64,000 bases of DNA, from the NCBI RefSeq assembly GCF_932526225.1, contig NC_064034.1, positions 9,919,387 to 9,983,386 on the forward strand. The letters are read 5' to 3'. Both the position numbers and the translations under genes were made by a program. Positions within the stretch are counted from its first letter, which is position 1, and every line of letters starts with the position of its first letter. Positions 15,801-30,800 of the stretch are shown piece by piece. A model generated the notes under the pieces. The model was given only the letters and a program-made list of their open reading frames with translations. It made no database searches and was not told where the DNA came from. This DNA comes from Nematostella vectensis. Its lineage: Eukaryota > Cnidaria > Anthozoa > Actiniaria > Edwardsiidae.

Positions 15801-18800
15801 CGGTCTTGTCGCTTTGCATACCATGACCCGCCCTTTCTGCCCTCTCGTTTCTGGTTCAAGCGGCCGTTCCAAGGTCCACCCCAGAAGTTGTAATACGACG
15901 AGGCTGTCATAACTGGGTTGGCAACGCGGCCATCTTCGAGACCGAGAGGGGCATCGCAACGATCTAAACAATATTGAAATGGTTTAATCCATTAACCTTA
16001 CTCGAGATCATTAACAGTCTGGGTGAAGAGTCCCCCAATAGTGACATCTATTCGGGGATTGTCCTGGTCATTCGCTTGTAGACTTTAGCTACGTTCACCT
16101 ACCCCAGTTACACCCGTACAGTTCGACTCTCATAGCATTCAGCCCTCTCCGCCCCATGGGACGAATCCTGAGGTAGCGCGTTATGATTGTTGGGAAGATC
16201 GCGTTGGTCTTGATTCCACGGTTATCACGGTTTCCATGGAACATCTGTGAAAAAGGTGAAAGATGAGCGCTTTGGTGCCGACATAAGTACCAGAAAAGCT
16301 TATAGCATATTTGAAAGCTCTACTCTACATCAGTTTGGTAATAACAAAAAATACAGTACACTGTTCGCAAGAAGATTCCACGTGCGGCACGAGCTGTGTG
16401 CACCTAAGTTTATATCCCTTACCTTAGGAACGCCGTTCCAGTGCCTAAGGATAGCGAAGTTGACCTTATCTTGGCTGAAGTACAAATAATACTGTGACAC
16501 GTAATAGTTCCTCTCGTGCTGCCCCTGGGTGTTGATACCGATCAACTTCTTCATTCTCCCAAGGTCGATCATCAGCCATTGGTTATTATCCGAGCGTGAC
16601 GCAATCCAGCTACCCAGTCTTCCTCTGCTGAAAACTCGGTTGAGTCTGGCCTGCGAGGGCTTGGCATTGGATTTCGAGGTGGAGGCGGTTATGGCCTTGT
16701 TTTTGATGGCGCCGCTTTGCATTCCAACTGCCTTGTTACAGAAGTTTTCTAAAATGGAAAAATAAACAAGAATGCTAAATCATAAAGTAAAAAACTATAT
16801 ATGTCCTTATCCTCATAATTACAATCATCAATCATTCTACCCATTATCATGACTAGCACTATCTTTACTAATTAATCATTATCATCAACCACCGTGTGAT
16901 TCACTTACACCATCCGCATATGTATACAGTATACACCTATTTCAAAATATGTTGTCCGCGCAAATGGCAAATGACAATTGTCAAAAGGCAGTTCTGATAT
17001 TAAAAAACCTGGAATTCATCTAATTTCTACTAAATGTAGGAAAATTTGGATAATTTTTGCGATTATATTACTTATCATCTTTATTTTTTACAAATAATTA
17101 TACCCACAAGCAGTGATTGGTCTTAGAACTGTCATTTGCCAATTTCCATTCGCCATTTGCACTGACAACATTTATTGAAATAGGTGTATATCGCAACACC
17201 ATAATCACCATCGTAATTGCCATTGTATCGCCGCCCATAAAGCATATGGCCCACTATTCGCATCTATATTAAGTACAATCGAGTGTCTGTACGTTACCTT
17301 TGTATCGCCGCCCATAAAGCTCAACGCGCATCCCGATACCGCGGTGCCACGCCTTGGGGTGGACTCGTACGTAGCGTGCGCTGATCATGGGCGCGATGCG
17401 GTGCGCAACGATATGGTAGTTGTCGTAGTTCCCTTCAAATACCTGAATATAAAAAAAACACGAATGTATCCAGTGAACGAAGTCCCAAATACGAACAGGT
17501 AGATTTTTAGTAAGACCAGCGGGCTTTATGATTAATAGTTGATACATAGTATCGATAATTAGCATCAACTATCCACCATCACAACCACTCAACTCATCAA
17601 CGTCATGATCATAATCACGATCATGTTTTCATCATCATCAATACCATCGTCATTATCATCATGATCTCATTACCATCATCATCATCACAATCACAATCAT
17701 CACCATCACAATCACCGCCATCGCTATCGCCATCGCCATCGCCATCGCCATCATCACCACCACCACCACCACCACCACCACCCTCATCATCATCGTCATC
17801 GTCATCATCATCATCATCGCCACCACCAAGCAATAGAAATAGCAACATCAACAACAGGCAAAAATCTACATAAAATACCTCTTACAATATTTGGACCAGT
17901 ATATTATCCTCAATTCAAGCTAAAACACGAACTCGACCTTACCTTTACACTTCCATACGATTTGAAGACTCTAAATTTTCTGCCCTTGGCGCTGCAAGAT
18001 AGAGTGTACTTGGTGACCCAGTAATTGTGTCCCTTCAAGTCCTGCGTTGCGATACCCGTCACTTTGGCCATCTGACCCAAATCGACCTGCAGCCACTGTC
18101 GAGTGTTCATGGCGCTTGGTCTCCACCCGTAGTTGCTGCTGCCGTACTCCTGGGAGTTTAGGCGAGACTCACGCGGGCGGTAGTTATTGTTGACTGTTGA
18201 CGACGCGGTAAAGGCTTCATCGGGGACACGTTTGTCTTCGAGTCCAAGAGGCATGAACACTGGGTCTAGAAACAAAATGGTCAGTGTACATCCTGCACAA
18301 AGGGGAGCTACCGTGAGCCACCATTTTGTTATAAAAAAACGTAAGAAAGCATCCGTTTTCACCGGCTGATTACTAGGTGATACTATCGTAACATTCAAAT
18401 TTGGTAAATAAAGCGTAAGGTTTTAATAATAGGTGTTTTTTTTGTCTTAATATGCCTTGCATTATTGATTGAAAGCAAAGGTGAAGCTAAAGAGGTCTCT
18501 TTAATTTGGTTCAACGCATAAAAAAATTAAGATCCTTAACCTTGAAATTCATGATACTTCTAAATAAGATAGATATGTTGTTTATCATCCAAGGTTTTTT
18601 TTTAATGCTGTGGAATTACAGGACTGGTCCCTGAGGTATCGTCTAGATAATTAAATAAATCAATGTATTGACTCCGTTTTCCGGAATTGTCTTTGATTTC
18701 GACATCTACCTGCAAGCTTCAGGGGTGATCGGAATCGACCAAGTTATGGTCGGAGTCAACGTGCTTGAGGAATCCATATGTTTATGGGAAGTATGACATC

Positions 18801-21800
18801 AACATCATGTAGAATTACTTACTGACTTTACACCCATAAAGTTCTAGCCTCATTGAGATGTGTCTATGCCAGTGTGTTGGTTTGACCCTAACGTAGCGAC
18901 CACGAATTGCTGGCACGAAGTTGTGAGACACGACAGTGTTGCGATCGCTATTTCCTTTGAAATGCTATAAGAATAAGAGATTACATGTTGACAATAAAGA
19001 CGCAAAGGCATTATTAAAAAGATGGCAAGGTGGCTAAATTCGGACGGTTATCGCGTCAATAATACTAGGGACCTTAGTAGAGAGTCTACGACGGCGCACC
19101 CGCAAGATTTCAGCGCGCCCTACCACATTTTTCTTTTAGCGCGCGGAAAATACAACGTGTGCCCCGTCGTCGTCCATCCGCCGTCGTGAATCTTAAGTCC
19201 CTCAGTAATGAAACGTGGGTTCGCGAAAAAGCCGAGTATAAGCACTACTTACCACCATTCCTCCGCTATTGTACTTCCAGGGGGAGAAGTGTACTCCATC
19301 CATGCCATGGTAAACGTAGTAATACCTGACCCACTGGTCGTTGTCCTGGCGGCCCTGGGTGGCGATACGGATGACCTTGGCATAGAAACCAAAGTCTACC
19401 TGCAGCCACTGGTAGCCGTCGTTGTGGTAAGAGGACCAGGCACCCATCAAAGCGCCTCGGCGTTTAGTGTGCAGCCTTGCAAGGAAGGGGGCGTGGTTTT
19501 TGTTAAAGGATGAAGATGCCGTCATCAGCGAGTTCCCAACGTGTTTGAGTAGTGGCTTGTTACACAATGGTCCTATTAAAAAAAAAAAAACAGACAAATT
19601 TTGAATTGCAAATAGTGCTTTGGTAGCCACTTTTTACCAGGACAAATGTTTTTCCAATTCTTAAAATGTTAATATATATGCTTGTTTGTACGGCCTCGTA
19701 TAAATAAAGAAGTGAATAGCCATGATTTACAATATTTTTTTGGCAGTCAATGTAACTCAAATTCTTAAAAGATTATAATCTACATTTGAACATTTGCGGC
19801 TTAAGAGCAATATTGATGGATAAGTCTAAGACAAGAAGTAATTAAAATAAGAATGTATCTTATACAAGATTGCAGTGTATTTTTCGAAGAGTGATTTAAC
19901 CCATTTGAGAGCACGGCCTTCCTTGGATTTGGAGGTAATGGACTCAATGTAATGTTTACCGAGTCGACAGCCATAAACCTCGACGCGAAGTGCAATGTGG
20001 GACTGCCATGTGCGCGGTTCAATGCGGAGGTATCGCGTCTTGACGGATCGGTACAGCGTGTTGGTCACCACCATGAAACGGTCAATGTTGGCACGGAATA
20101 CCTGGAACAGAGACAAAATTTATTATGCACTAGCTAACGTATCTACTCTATCAAGCACTACCTTAGCTGTTATTGCGAGTCAAATTTGCAATTATGAACT
20201 ATCCCGAATTACAAGCCAATTTGATACGAAGTTGTATTCTGCCTGTATTTTTTTTCTAGTTATTCAGTACGATGACTATGCGATCCATCCATTAGCTCAG
20301 GTGATGAGAATGGCCACTACCTATACCTATACTCTCCATCAGTGAGTTAATTTAGTAATCTTCGCCATTGGGTATCAGATAGTCAGAACGATATATTTTT
20401 ATGTTTATTAGGTTCACCGATAATCCCTGAGGTTTTGATTATTCAAGCAATGTCTGCATCTTGACGACCTAGCAACACATCGAGTGTGAGACATCTATTA
20501 CCAACGGCTGATAGATTTGGGAAAGCCTTTGCGATATTTTATATTGAATTTTATTTCGAGTCTATTATTTGTATTCCTATGAAAAGAAAAAAAGGTCTTA
20601 TTACCCTTTTTCTCCCCTGGATCTTGTATGGCACGAATCTGTTGCCGTTGGAGCTGTACGACAAGGTGTAAGTCGTGACCCATTGGTTGGCATCATAGCG
20701 GCCTTGGGTAGCGATCCTCTTCACTCTGGACATAAAACCAAGGTCGATCTGGAGCCATTGGTTACGGTTATTAAATCGTGCCAACCAACCACCGCGGTAC
20801 CGGCCGGCATTCCTGTGGATTATGACCGTTACTCGTATCAGTAATGTATCAGTGATTCATAATGGAAAAGATTACGGTTACTTAATGTATACTGTTTGTT
20901 ACTTTAATGTTATACTCACACCAGTTCAAATAATATGACCAAACCAGCTATATGTTAATAAAGGGAACACTTAAGCAATATGACTCATCCAACACGGCGA
21001 TTTTCACTACGATATGTTTCCGCCAATCAAACTAAAGAACTTATATTTGCTGCATTTTGATTGGTCGCCGCTTTTCGGATTAGGAAGGGTGATTGGAAAT
21101 CATTTCAGTGATAAAGTTTGTTTGGTTTTCGGTTTCTTAAACTGTTCAACCATGCCTTGTCTGAAGTCGTGCACTCCACGGTCCATAGTACGTGTTGTAC
21201 ATGGACGAGGCGCTCAGCATTGTGTGGGTGATGCGGCCGTCCTGTAGTCCAAGTGGCGCGTCACAAACATCTGAAAGAAAAAAAGTCTATAATGCTCTCC
21301 ACTGTTATAGCAAGGAATTGCTGTCCCCATGTCTTATCCTTTTATTTTACACGAGAGGGATTCGACCGAGACGCGTGGATACACTCTGAGAGATAGAGAA
21401 GGTAAACTTAGCTTACCAAAACCGGCTATCTAAAGAAAGCGTTAAGCTATGATGGAGCGTCTTCCTCTACTTAACAATTAGAGTTCGAGCTGACTATTCG
21501 AATAATAGAAAACGAGAATGAGTAGTCTTATTGTTTTAGTATAAATCCACTCACATACTACCTTAAAAAAAATACGATTTTAATAATTCTCAGTAATAAA
21601 TAACCGCTTTTGGCGCGAAAACGCCGGCTTTTTCGCTATTCACTATCTATGGCTCAATAGATAGTGAGTACGGGAGCCAATCAAATTGCAAGATTCGTGA
21701 AAGTATGTAAGTGGATTTATATTAAAAAGAGATATCCGATGCTCCTCTTCTATAACAGATTGACGATCATTTCTAGCTGTATTACATATTATTTGCTATG

Positions 21801-24800
21801 AAATACACAGGGTAATCTGTAAGTCAGTGATTGTATTTCTTTACATGCATGTGACTGCAGATTTTTATCATGTATAAATAAAATTTGTATGTATTTATAT
21901 CTACAAGTTTTTTTCCGATTAGTGACCAAGATTCAATATTCCATAAAATAAAAAAAACAAATACCACCCCCAAGTCACTTATCTTGTCAAACAACCCGAT
22001 GCTTACCAGTTTTGCATCCGTAAATCTCAACCCGCATGCAACTGTAGCCGTGGCGAGAACGAGGGTTGATGCGAAGATAACGGGCGATGATCGCGGGACT
22101 CAGGGAGTTTGTCTTGACGGATATCTGATCGACGTTGGCAGCGAAAGCCTGAGGGGGAGGGGTAGATAATCATCAATATAATACTGATGCCTAATGCGCA
22201 TATCCCAAAAAAGTGAAATAGGTAGAATACCGACTTATACGTCGTGTAACGTTAAGTCTTCTGCGCTGCCGTTCCAAACACGCAGGGTGAATACAACGTG
22301 ACGCGTCATCATTTACTGCGTTCTTAGTATTCTACTTTAGAAACTTCTTTAGAATTGAGAACATGACAGCATTTGACAGCATTTTCGGGTCACGTTTTCC
22401 CTGCCGTCAGCGTTGCTTAAGTTGACAGATTGGGGGGGGGGGGGGGTGCAGGGGGTGTGAACTTACCCCCCCCCCCCCCCCCCCCACAACGGCCGAAGGT
22501 CCACTTTCGGTTCCCAATAGACGTGCTATTTGTAGACAAAACTATAAAGCATAAGCTAGATCACTCTGGTATGTAGCCAAATCCGACAAAATAAACGTCC
22601 CGTCGAGATGCTGCAAAGGTATAAAAAAATCCCTCTTTGTTCTTTCGGGGGTGGTAAGATTTTTATCAGAGAACAAACCCCTTCTCCCCCCCCCCACCCC
22701 CGGAAAAATTAGGTCCACTTTATCGGATTCCGCACCCCCCCCCCCCCCCAAGAAAAATCCTGGGTACGTGCCTGCCCTCCCAACGTTCACATATTCTGCA
22801 TATTCTTCTCACCTTTGGCGAGCTCCTGTAACTGTAGATCTCCCAGTGGCTGCCGTCTTGACTGTAGTACACATAGTACGACCTCACAAACCAGTTCACG
22901 TCTTGACGTCCCTGTGTCGCAATCTCGTTGACCTTCATCACTCGGCCAAGATCAATCTGCAAGTACTGCATGTTGTTATTCTGTCGCCGGTCCACGCACC
23001 ACGCACCCTTGAAGGCGCCTTGTTTGCGGACGTGCAGGCGGCCACGATGGGCGGCGAGGGAGTTGTCCCACTGCGAGGAGGCAGTGATACGACTGTTGCG
23101 GATTCGTCCGTCCTTCATGCCAAGCGCGTGGTTACACGAAGCTGTTGACAAAAACCGTTACATTGCTCAAGCAGAGCACACCACACTCGTGTTTATCCTG
23201 GTTTGTCTTGTACACTCCTATCACAAGCTTTCAAAATTCACGGTGGAAAATGTAATTTATAGGTTCTCAGAGTATCTCGAAATTCAATTTTGGCCCCATC
23301 ATTTTCCTTGCTTAGCCGCATGAGCTTTTAACAGAGATTGATAATTGGTGATAACTACACCCGGTTTATTTGAAATATTATTCATCTCGAGGGTAACAGT
23401 TTCAGAGATTGTATTAAAGGTGATTAATCCGATTAGTCAAAGAGGCCCTATTAGTCGCCATTTTGTCATCCTTCAAGCAAGACACAAAGACCGAGAAAGT
23501 ATCCATTTTTATTGAGGCTTTAGCGATATTTTCTATTGAATTTTGTAAATGATTTTGGTGTTTATTCTGAGATTTTATAGCAAAATGTGGCTGACTTGTG
23601 ATCTTTAACCGCAGGATATTGCACTCACCAGTGCATCCGTAGTACTCGACCCTGAGTGAGATATGGGATTGCCAGGTATAGGGGTGAATTCGCACCATCG
23701 CAGCTCGGATGGTGGCGGGGAAGGGATTTCTGACCACGGTATGACGGTCTGAGTTGCCACTGAACACCTGTAACGAATCAAGCAAACCAGATTATCACTC
23801 TAGCCCCGGTTTACACGTGACGTAAACCAGGTTTAGACTATGCTTTTGTCCAGGTTAGTAACGTAACTCCGAATAACAAACGAGTAAGAAGTTGCCTATG
23901 ACAATAAGATGCACACAAAGTTTTTAAAGAGGATTACCCTCACTGCTATCGGTTGTCTACGAGAAAGAGAAACAAATGCTTAAGATTACCTTCACAGGGC
24001 CAGATTTTCCTTGCGTGCGTAGCCACTTGAATGTAACTCCATTATCCGAGTAGCTGATCTTATACGACTTGACCCACTGATTGGCATTCCGTCTTCCCTG
24101 GGTGGACACACCTCTAAGGGTGGCGATAGAACTGAAGGTGACTTGAAGCCATTGGTTGCGATTGTTAAGACGCGCACTCCACGAGTACAAACTGTTCAGG
24201 CGGCCGTATCGAGGGCCAAGTGAGCCCGTGTAATACGTCGATGCAGAGAATTGCCCGTCAGTGATGCGTCCGTCTTCGGTCCCCAAAGGCATCAGGCAAC
24301 GGTCTATGATTAATCGGAAAAAAGTAGGGATATATACTTGTTCAGTCCGTTGACCCGACTAATTCAACGTTGCCAGCATAATTTTTGTGTTTTCATATGT
24401 TGTTTTAGAACATATATTTTACACGATTATAGTTTATTTTCTATAATAAAAAAGCCGTTTCTATTGTAAGAATGATTGAACATTAGAATAATTGAACTTT
24501 CCGTGATTCAAGCGGGTTTATTTCCCTACTGAAACGAATACCATATTTGCATTGCCTACAAAAGAGTCACTCATTCTTTAAAACCTGTGCCGGTTCCAAT
24601 ACTCTGATTTTGAACTGTATATTTACTTTCAAACTTTCATAAGGATGTGAATCACCGCCTGATCTGCAATTTACGTACAACTAAGGGATCATTAAGTGTA
24701 TATTACTTACTTTCCCTGCACCCATAGACTTCCACCCTCATCGCGATGTGTCTGTACCAGCCCCAAGGCCAGATACGCAGAACGCGAGCCTGGATTTGCG

Positions 24801-27800
24801 GGAACAATCGTATCTCCGCGATACTGTTCTGGTCTTTGTTGGCTTTGAAATACTACAAAAAACCCCAAATAATTGAGTACATGAGTTGGGTTAAAATAAT
24901 AATAATAAAACTCGGTTTCGACATTTTTTCTGATGGAAACTTACTAGCTAGATTCCCTCGAAAAATTATTTGGAAAGCTTACTCGTGCATTGATGAGGGA
25001 ATTTTTTTTGGCTGTCTTCTAGTTTCCACATGGGAAGGCAACATTCTAAGCACAGGTATCGACCGTGCGCCAACAGCTACACAACAGCGTGGGAATCAAT
25101 CACGTGCCATTGTATAGGTATGCTCAGCGAACCATTATCAAAGACTTAACACGTGCGGGAGAAAAACTTTGACATTGACCCTTCAAACAAGCACCTTTCT
25201 ATTTCCGTTCACTTTGAATTCAGCGAAATTAGCGCCGTCAGAGCTATAGCTCAGGTAGAAGTAGGTTAGCCATTGTGGGTAATCCTGTCGCCCTTGCATA
25301 GCAATCTTAACAATGCGAGTGGCGCGAGCGAAGTCAATCTGGTACCACTGGTCACGGCGGTTGTATTTTGGGTTCCAGCTTCCTGCGAACCTCCCTCTCT
25401 TGGGGCGCTCCAAGCGGGCGTTGTTGGGCACGTGATTGCCATCCCAGCTGGAAGCGGCCTCCAATTGGCTGGCCTTGATGGCGCTATTCTTCATGCCAAG
25501 AGGAGCCTTACAGCCTTTACCTATAAGACATGACAATTTTATTATACACATAATTCCCTAATCTCTTTGGTCATTATTATCCCAATTTCTTTCATTGGTA
25601 GTAACACACCGGACCTCATTATGTGAATCCAGAAGGATCATACTTCAACCCGCCTTTTTAGCGCCAAATCCCATCCGAAACTCCTTGAATTGGCGAAAAT
25701 ACATTATTTGTATGTTAAAAATGGGGTTTTATAACCGGCAACGAAATGAAATAAGCGTCCTTGAATCAGATTCCCTAATCACGAAGGAGCCCTAGAATTG
25801 ATACGAAAAACAGAGAAAAGATAAAAACGTTAACACACTTGAATTAAATACCTGTCACACATCCGTAGAACTCCACCCTCATGGATATACGCCGTCGCCA
25901 CGTGACCGGGTGTACCCGGAAGTAGCGACCGTTTAGCGGACGGCGGAACTTATTGATGACCACCACAAATCGGTCGTAATTACCGTTGAAGACCTGGAAA
26001 AGAGTTGAGCAATTTTCTAGAATTTAGCAAGAAGAGCGAAAGTATAATTATGTCACCCTAGCCGTTGTCCTTATTTACCAGTAATCACACCAACTGTTCC
26101 CTTTATACTACTTACCTTAACCCTTCCGTGCTCTTTATATTTATAGAGCTTGTACGTGTTCTTGCCGTAAGACACAGAGTAACTCTTCACCCACTCGTGG
26201 CTGTTCTGGCGACCTTGCGTTCCGACACTTGTTACGCGCGTCATGGCGCTAAAATCCACCTGCAGCCATTGCTTGTTATTATTACTGCGCGCGCACCATG
26301 CACCTTGATAGCGCCCATGATGGTAGCCATGGAGACGGCCGCTACGGGGGCTACATATAGAGGATGAGGCGGTCATTGATTCATCAGCAACGCGATGATC
26401 CTGAACACCAAGAGGCATGTCACAGCGATCTGTAAGGGAAAATAAGGCATTTATAAGATACAACGATATGATTCACAGCGATCTGTTAAGGAGAATTAGG
26501 TCTCATAAAACACATTGTAGTGATTCACAGCGACCAGTAAGGGACTAATTAGGCCTTCATAAAACACATTGTAATGATTCACAGCGATCTGTGAGGTGAA
26601 ATTAGGATTTTATAAAACACAACGATATGATTCTGAAAAACTAGAAAGGTAACGCCGTCGTAACTCTTAAGTTCCCTAATGATACAATTCGAAGATCCAT
26701 CCACGGTCAAGCAAAGAACCGTGGAGCGATAAATTATGCAAACGTATAGACCCATCCAACTCAACCCAAGCGGAATAGGTTAATATTTAATTGAGGTTTG
26801 TACTTACTCCAGGCGCAGCCGTAGAGCTCGACCCTCATGGCAATACGCGAGTACCAAGAGCGAGGGTTGATCCGCACGTAACGACCATATATGGGCTGCT
26901 TGAAGAAATGTGTGGCTATGCCTGTTCTGTCGTAATTCGCGGTAAAGAGCTGCAATGGAAACATTGTTAGTTAAAACAGTGGCATTTCAAGGCCAAGCAA
27001 TCTTTTCCTGCACACTTTATCAAACGTTACTTTGCATTTGGTTCAACCAAGCGTTCAAAGATAGTATGGAGAGATGCGAATATTTCTCTAACCTGACCAA
27101 CTGAGTATAAAAATCCGATTATCATTTTAAATTGTCTTGGAAAATTAAATCCTAACCAATCCACACACCTTCTTGTTATCAAACCACTGTCTGACTTCAC
27201 TGAAGTAAACTTTATCCATGCTGTAGTACAGCCAGAACTGCCTGACCCACTGGTTGGCGTCCTCTCGGCCCTGTGTGGCAATACCTTCAAGCCTCATGGT
27301 GCGGCCAAGGTCGATCTGAAGGTACTGTCGGTTGTTGTGATGCTTAGGCATCCACGCCGACTTAAGCCCATTACGGTACTTGTGGCGCCTCAGTCGAGCC
27401 TGGTGTGGCGCGAATTGCCTACTGGCGAATGATGACGCAGTAATTTGGCGGTTTTTTATTCTACCGGATTGCATTCCGACAGCGTTGTCACAGAGCCGCT
27501 CTAGAGAAGAAAAGATAAACCTGATAAGAGAAAGGCACTATGTACACTAAGGTACTATGTACTTGACAACATAAACGTTTTATGGAGTATGCAGAACAAT
27601 TTTCGAACAATTACAGTTTTTCCGTAAGAAATTTTTACAGTTCAAAGTCGTTTTATTTATAGAGTTTATGGTTCTATTGCAAAGTTTTTATTGACCGCAG
27701 GGAAAATCGAAACTTCACACGGGAATGATGAGACTCGCCAAGAATTATGAGAGTATAAAAACATATATGGCAGTGTATAAACAACCCTCTATCTCGGCGA

Positions 27801-30800
27801 TCTTCTCTATAGTAGTTATGTAGGTGTAATTGAATATTACAGCATACCTCCTCTCCGGCAACCATAGAGCTCAACGCGCATTCCGATATACGTCTGCCAG
27901 GTGCGCGGGTGAATACGTAGATAGCGACAGTTGATATGGGGGGATATACGACGAACCACCGTGTTGTAACGGTCGTAATTTCCTTGGAAGACCTACGTTA
28001 AACAGGAGCAATAAAATGTGAGCATCGACAGCGAAATTTATTTTTTTATCTAACGAGGGTGTAGGGGTTTGATCAACCAAAACTCTAAAATTCTTACAAA
28101 CGTTTGTCTAACAAGAGCGGGAAATAAAAAGATATACAGTGACGCTCTTACCCTATTCTTTCCGAACAGAGTATAGGTCTTGAAGCGTGCGCCATTGCCG
28201 CTATAGGAGAGGAAGTACGATTTGACCCAGTAGTTAGACGCCTGTCTGCCTTGGGTGGCGATGCCGTGGATTTGTGATGGCTTCTGGAGGTCGACCTGCA
28301 GCCATTGCCGGGTGTTGCGGTGTGGAGTCCACCAGCCGCCGTACTTGCCGCTGCGAGTGTAGTCGTTAAGACGCGCGCGATCGCCGTTGTAGTTGTAGGT
28401 GTTGTCACCGCCATTGGTACGGAGGGCACCAGACGGGATGCGATAGTCTTCCATACCAAGGGGCATCGCACAAGCGGCTGGAAAACAACGAGCCACTTGC
28501 ACATAACTTTTAAGCAGCAAACTCATACCAAAAGGTGACGAAATGAATTACAATAAAAATAAGTTTCTGGATGCTTTTTATAGTAGTTATTTAACCGCCA
28601 AAAGCCGAAGCGCATGCGAGTTTGCCACCCAGAAATTCGTGTGATTCCTTAGTGGCTGATAAATACAATGGTACCTTTATGAGGGGGCACCTCCTGGACT
28701 GAGCCAAGGGGCGCGACCCCTGATTAGCGATGGTTGATTATCAGAGGTACTAAATACAGTGCCTGATTGACTATCATTTCATGGCATAAGACAGCGACCA
28801 CTTAATAGAGGTACCACTGTAATAAGATTCAATTTTTTTTGTGTGTGAAATCCTAACAGTCAGACAAATCCATAGTTTGTAATTCAACGTTTCTCTCTAC
28901 ATATGGCGTCCTCCAATTTCAGTAGTACAGGAGGCACTGAATCAGCAAAGTTTGGCGTTGACAACGGCGGATCCGGATATGGTAGGCATACTAGAGAAAT
29001 AGCTCTCGCATTTATACGATGACAAACATTTGGTTAAGAATGCGTGATTAATGAACTTACAGACGTGGCATCCGTAGAACTCGACGCGCATAGAGATGTG
29101 GCTTCGCCAAGTGTAAGGGACAACACGTACATATCTGCCGCGAATGTTGGGATGGAGGTAGTGTGACACAATCGAGTGTCGGTCACTATTGCCAGTAAAG
29201 TACTGCGAACAAACAAATGTTTTAAGGTCAGTTAACTTTTAAAAGACTTTTAAGTCTAAAAAAAATAATTCAAATATCAAGTTGTATCACGTGCACAACA
29301 AGTTTCACTGTGGAAAACGTCCAACCTAAAGTAACAATGTTCCGTGGCACTAATATCATCCCTTTTTAACAGTTACACCAGAACGCCGGCCCGTTGTAAG
29401 GGTTTGTTATCTGGGTATAAATGATAACTCCTGAATGGTGACAAATGCCATATCACTCACCTTGAAACTGTTACGTTCCTTGTAGAAGACAAAGTGCACG
29501 GCGTCCATACTGTGTTGTACGCGGTACCTCGTCACCCACTGGTCAAGATCGTGTCGGCCTTGCGTGGCGATGCGGATGATCTTGGTAGGGCGCTTGAAGT
29601 CAACCTGTTACAACCAGTATGAAAGGCCATGTTACAGTAGGCAATGTTTTGTTGATGAGTTTCAAGTTGCAAGAGAAGTAGAATTGATTTGTTTGCAACC
29701 CCGTCATCGTTGCATGCAAGTTGCAGGAAAATTTGTAGCGTTTAATATGGCCCAAAGTTATTCAAAGAAAAAAAAGACTTCCTTAAAAGCCCAGACACCC
29801 TAATCCTAGCTTAGAAAATGCACTAGGCACACAAAAGGAGAGAAGGCATTTTCTTCCGTCGTTAGCGCAAAGGAAGAACAGGAGTTGTACGCACCTGTAG
29901 CCACTGATGGCGGTTGTTGACCTTGGCGGACCAGGCACCCATGAATCGTCCACGTCTCTTAGCAAACAGGCGCGCAAGGTAAGGCGCATGATTCTTGTCA
30001 TACTGTGATGACGCAGTGATCTGGTTGTTATGGATACGCTTGTTGCGCATGCCCAAAGGACGGTTACAAATGTGACCTGCAGAAAAAAAAAGTATGAGTC
30101 TTCTTGTTGCTCGTAATTTGGGGTACCTGTTTATTATGCGCTATCTACCAAGGGCTCTTTAGAAGCACACTTCGTACGATAGGCGCCTAACCGAGCCCAC
30201 TCCATAAGAAAGGTGACTTTTGTTTAATTCAGCTAGTGTGGCTAACTCACCCAACCGACATCCGAAGAGCTCCACCCTGAGCGCGATGCGACTGTGCCAG
30301 GTCTTTGGATTAACACGCACGTAACGAGCGATAAATGGCTTGAAGAAGCGGTTAACGACTGGGTAATAACGCTCTGTGTTTGCTCTGAAACGCTAAAAGA
30401 TTAAAAGAACCAGTCACTTGAATACCGTAGTATCCATAAATCAATATCAAATAGCAAACTCTCACTGTCATGAAATGAAATGTGGTCTGTGCATGCGTAA
30501 TGGAGCAATAGATCAATGGTGTGTTTTACGCCTGAAAACACAGTTGCGAAAACAGAGTGATAGTATCCTTCAAGTTGTAACACAACAGCTTACCCTAACT
30601 TTGCGTCCTTCCATATAGAACTTGAACTTGAACCCATCCATACCGTACGACACCGTGTAACTGGTGGTCCACCAGTTGGTGTGATAGGCGCCCTGTGTGG
30701 CGATCCTCTTCACGCGTGTCTTCACGCCCATGTCGAGCATGAGCCACTGGTGCCTGTTTTGGTAGCGTGGTGTCCAGGTGCCTCTGGTCTCGTGAAGTCT

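Noticed and set aside
17621-17873. Ser/Pro-rich and Asp/Gly-rich open frames
   Set aside because: Products of ATC/ACC triplet DNA inside the D30 intron, with no splice or start context.
22542-22790. Gly-rich minus-strand frame
   Set aside because: Runs over C-rich simple sequence in the D27 intron; no discoidin motif and no junction in phase.
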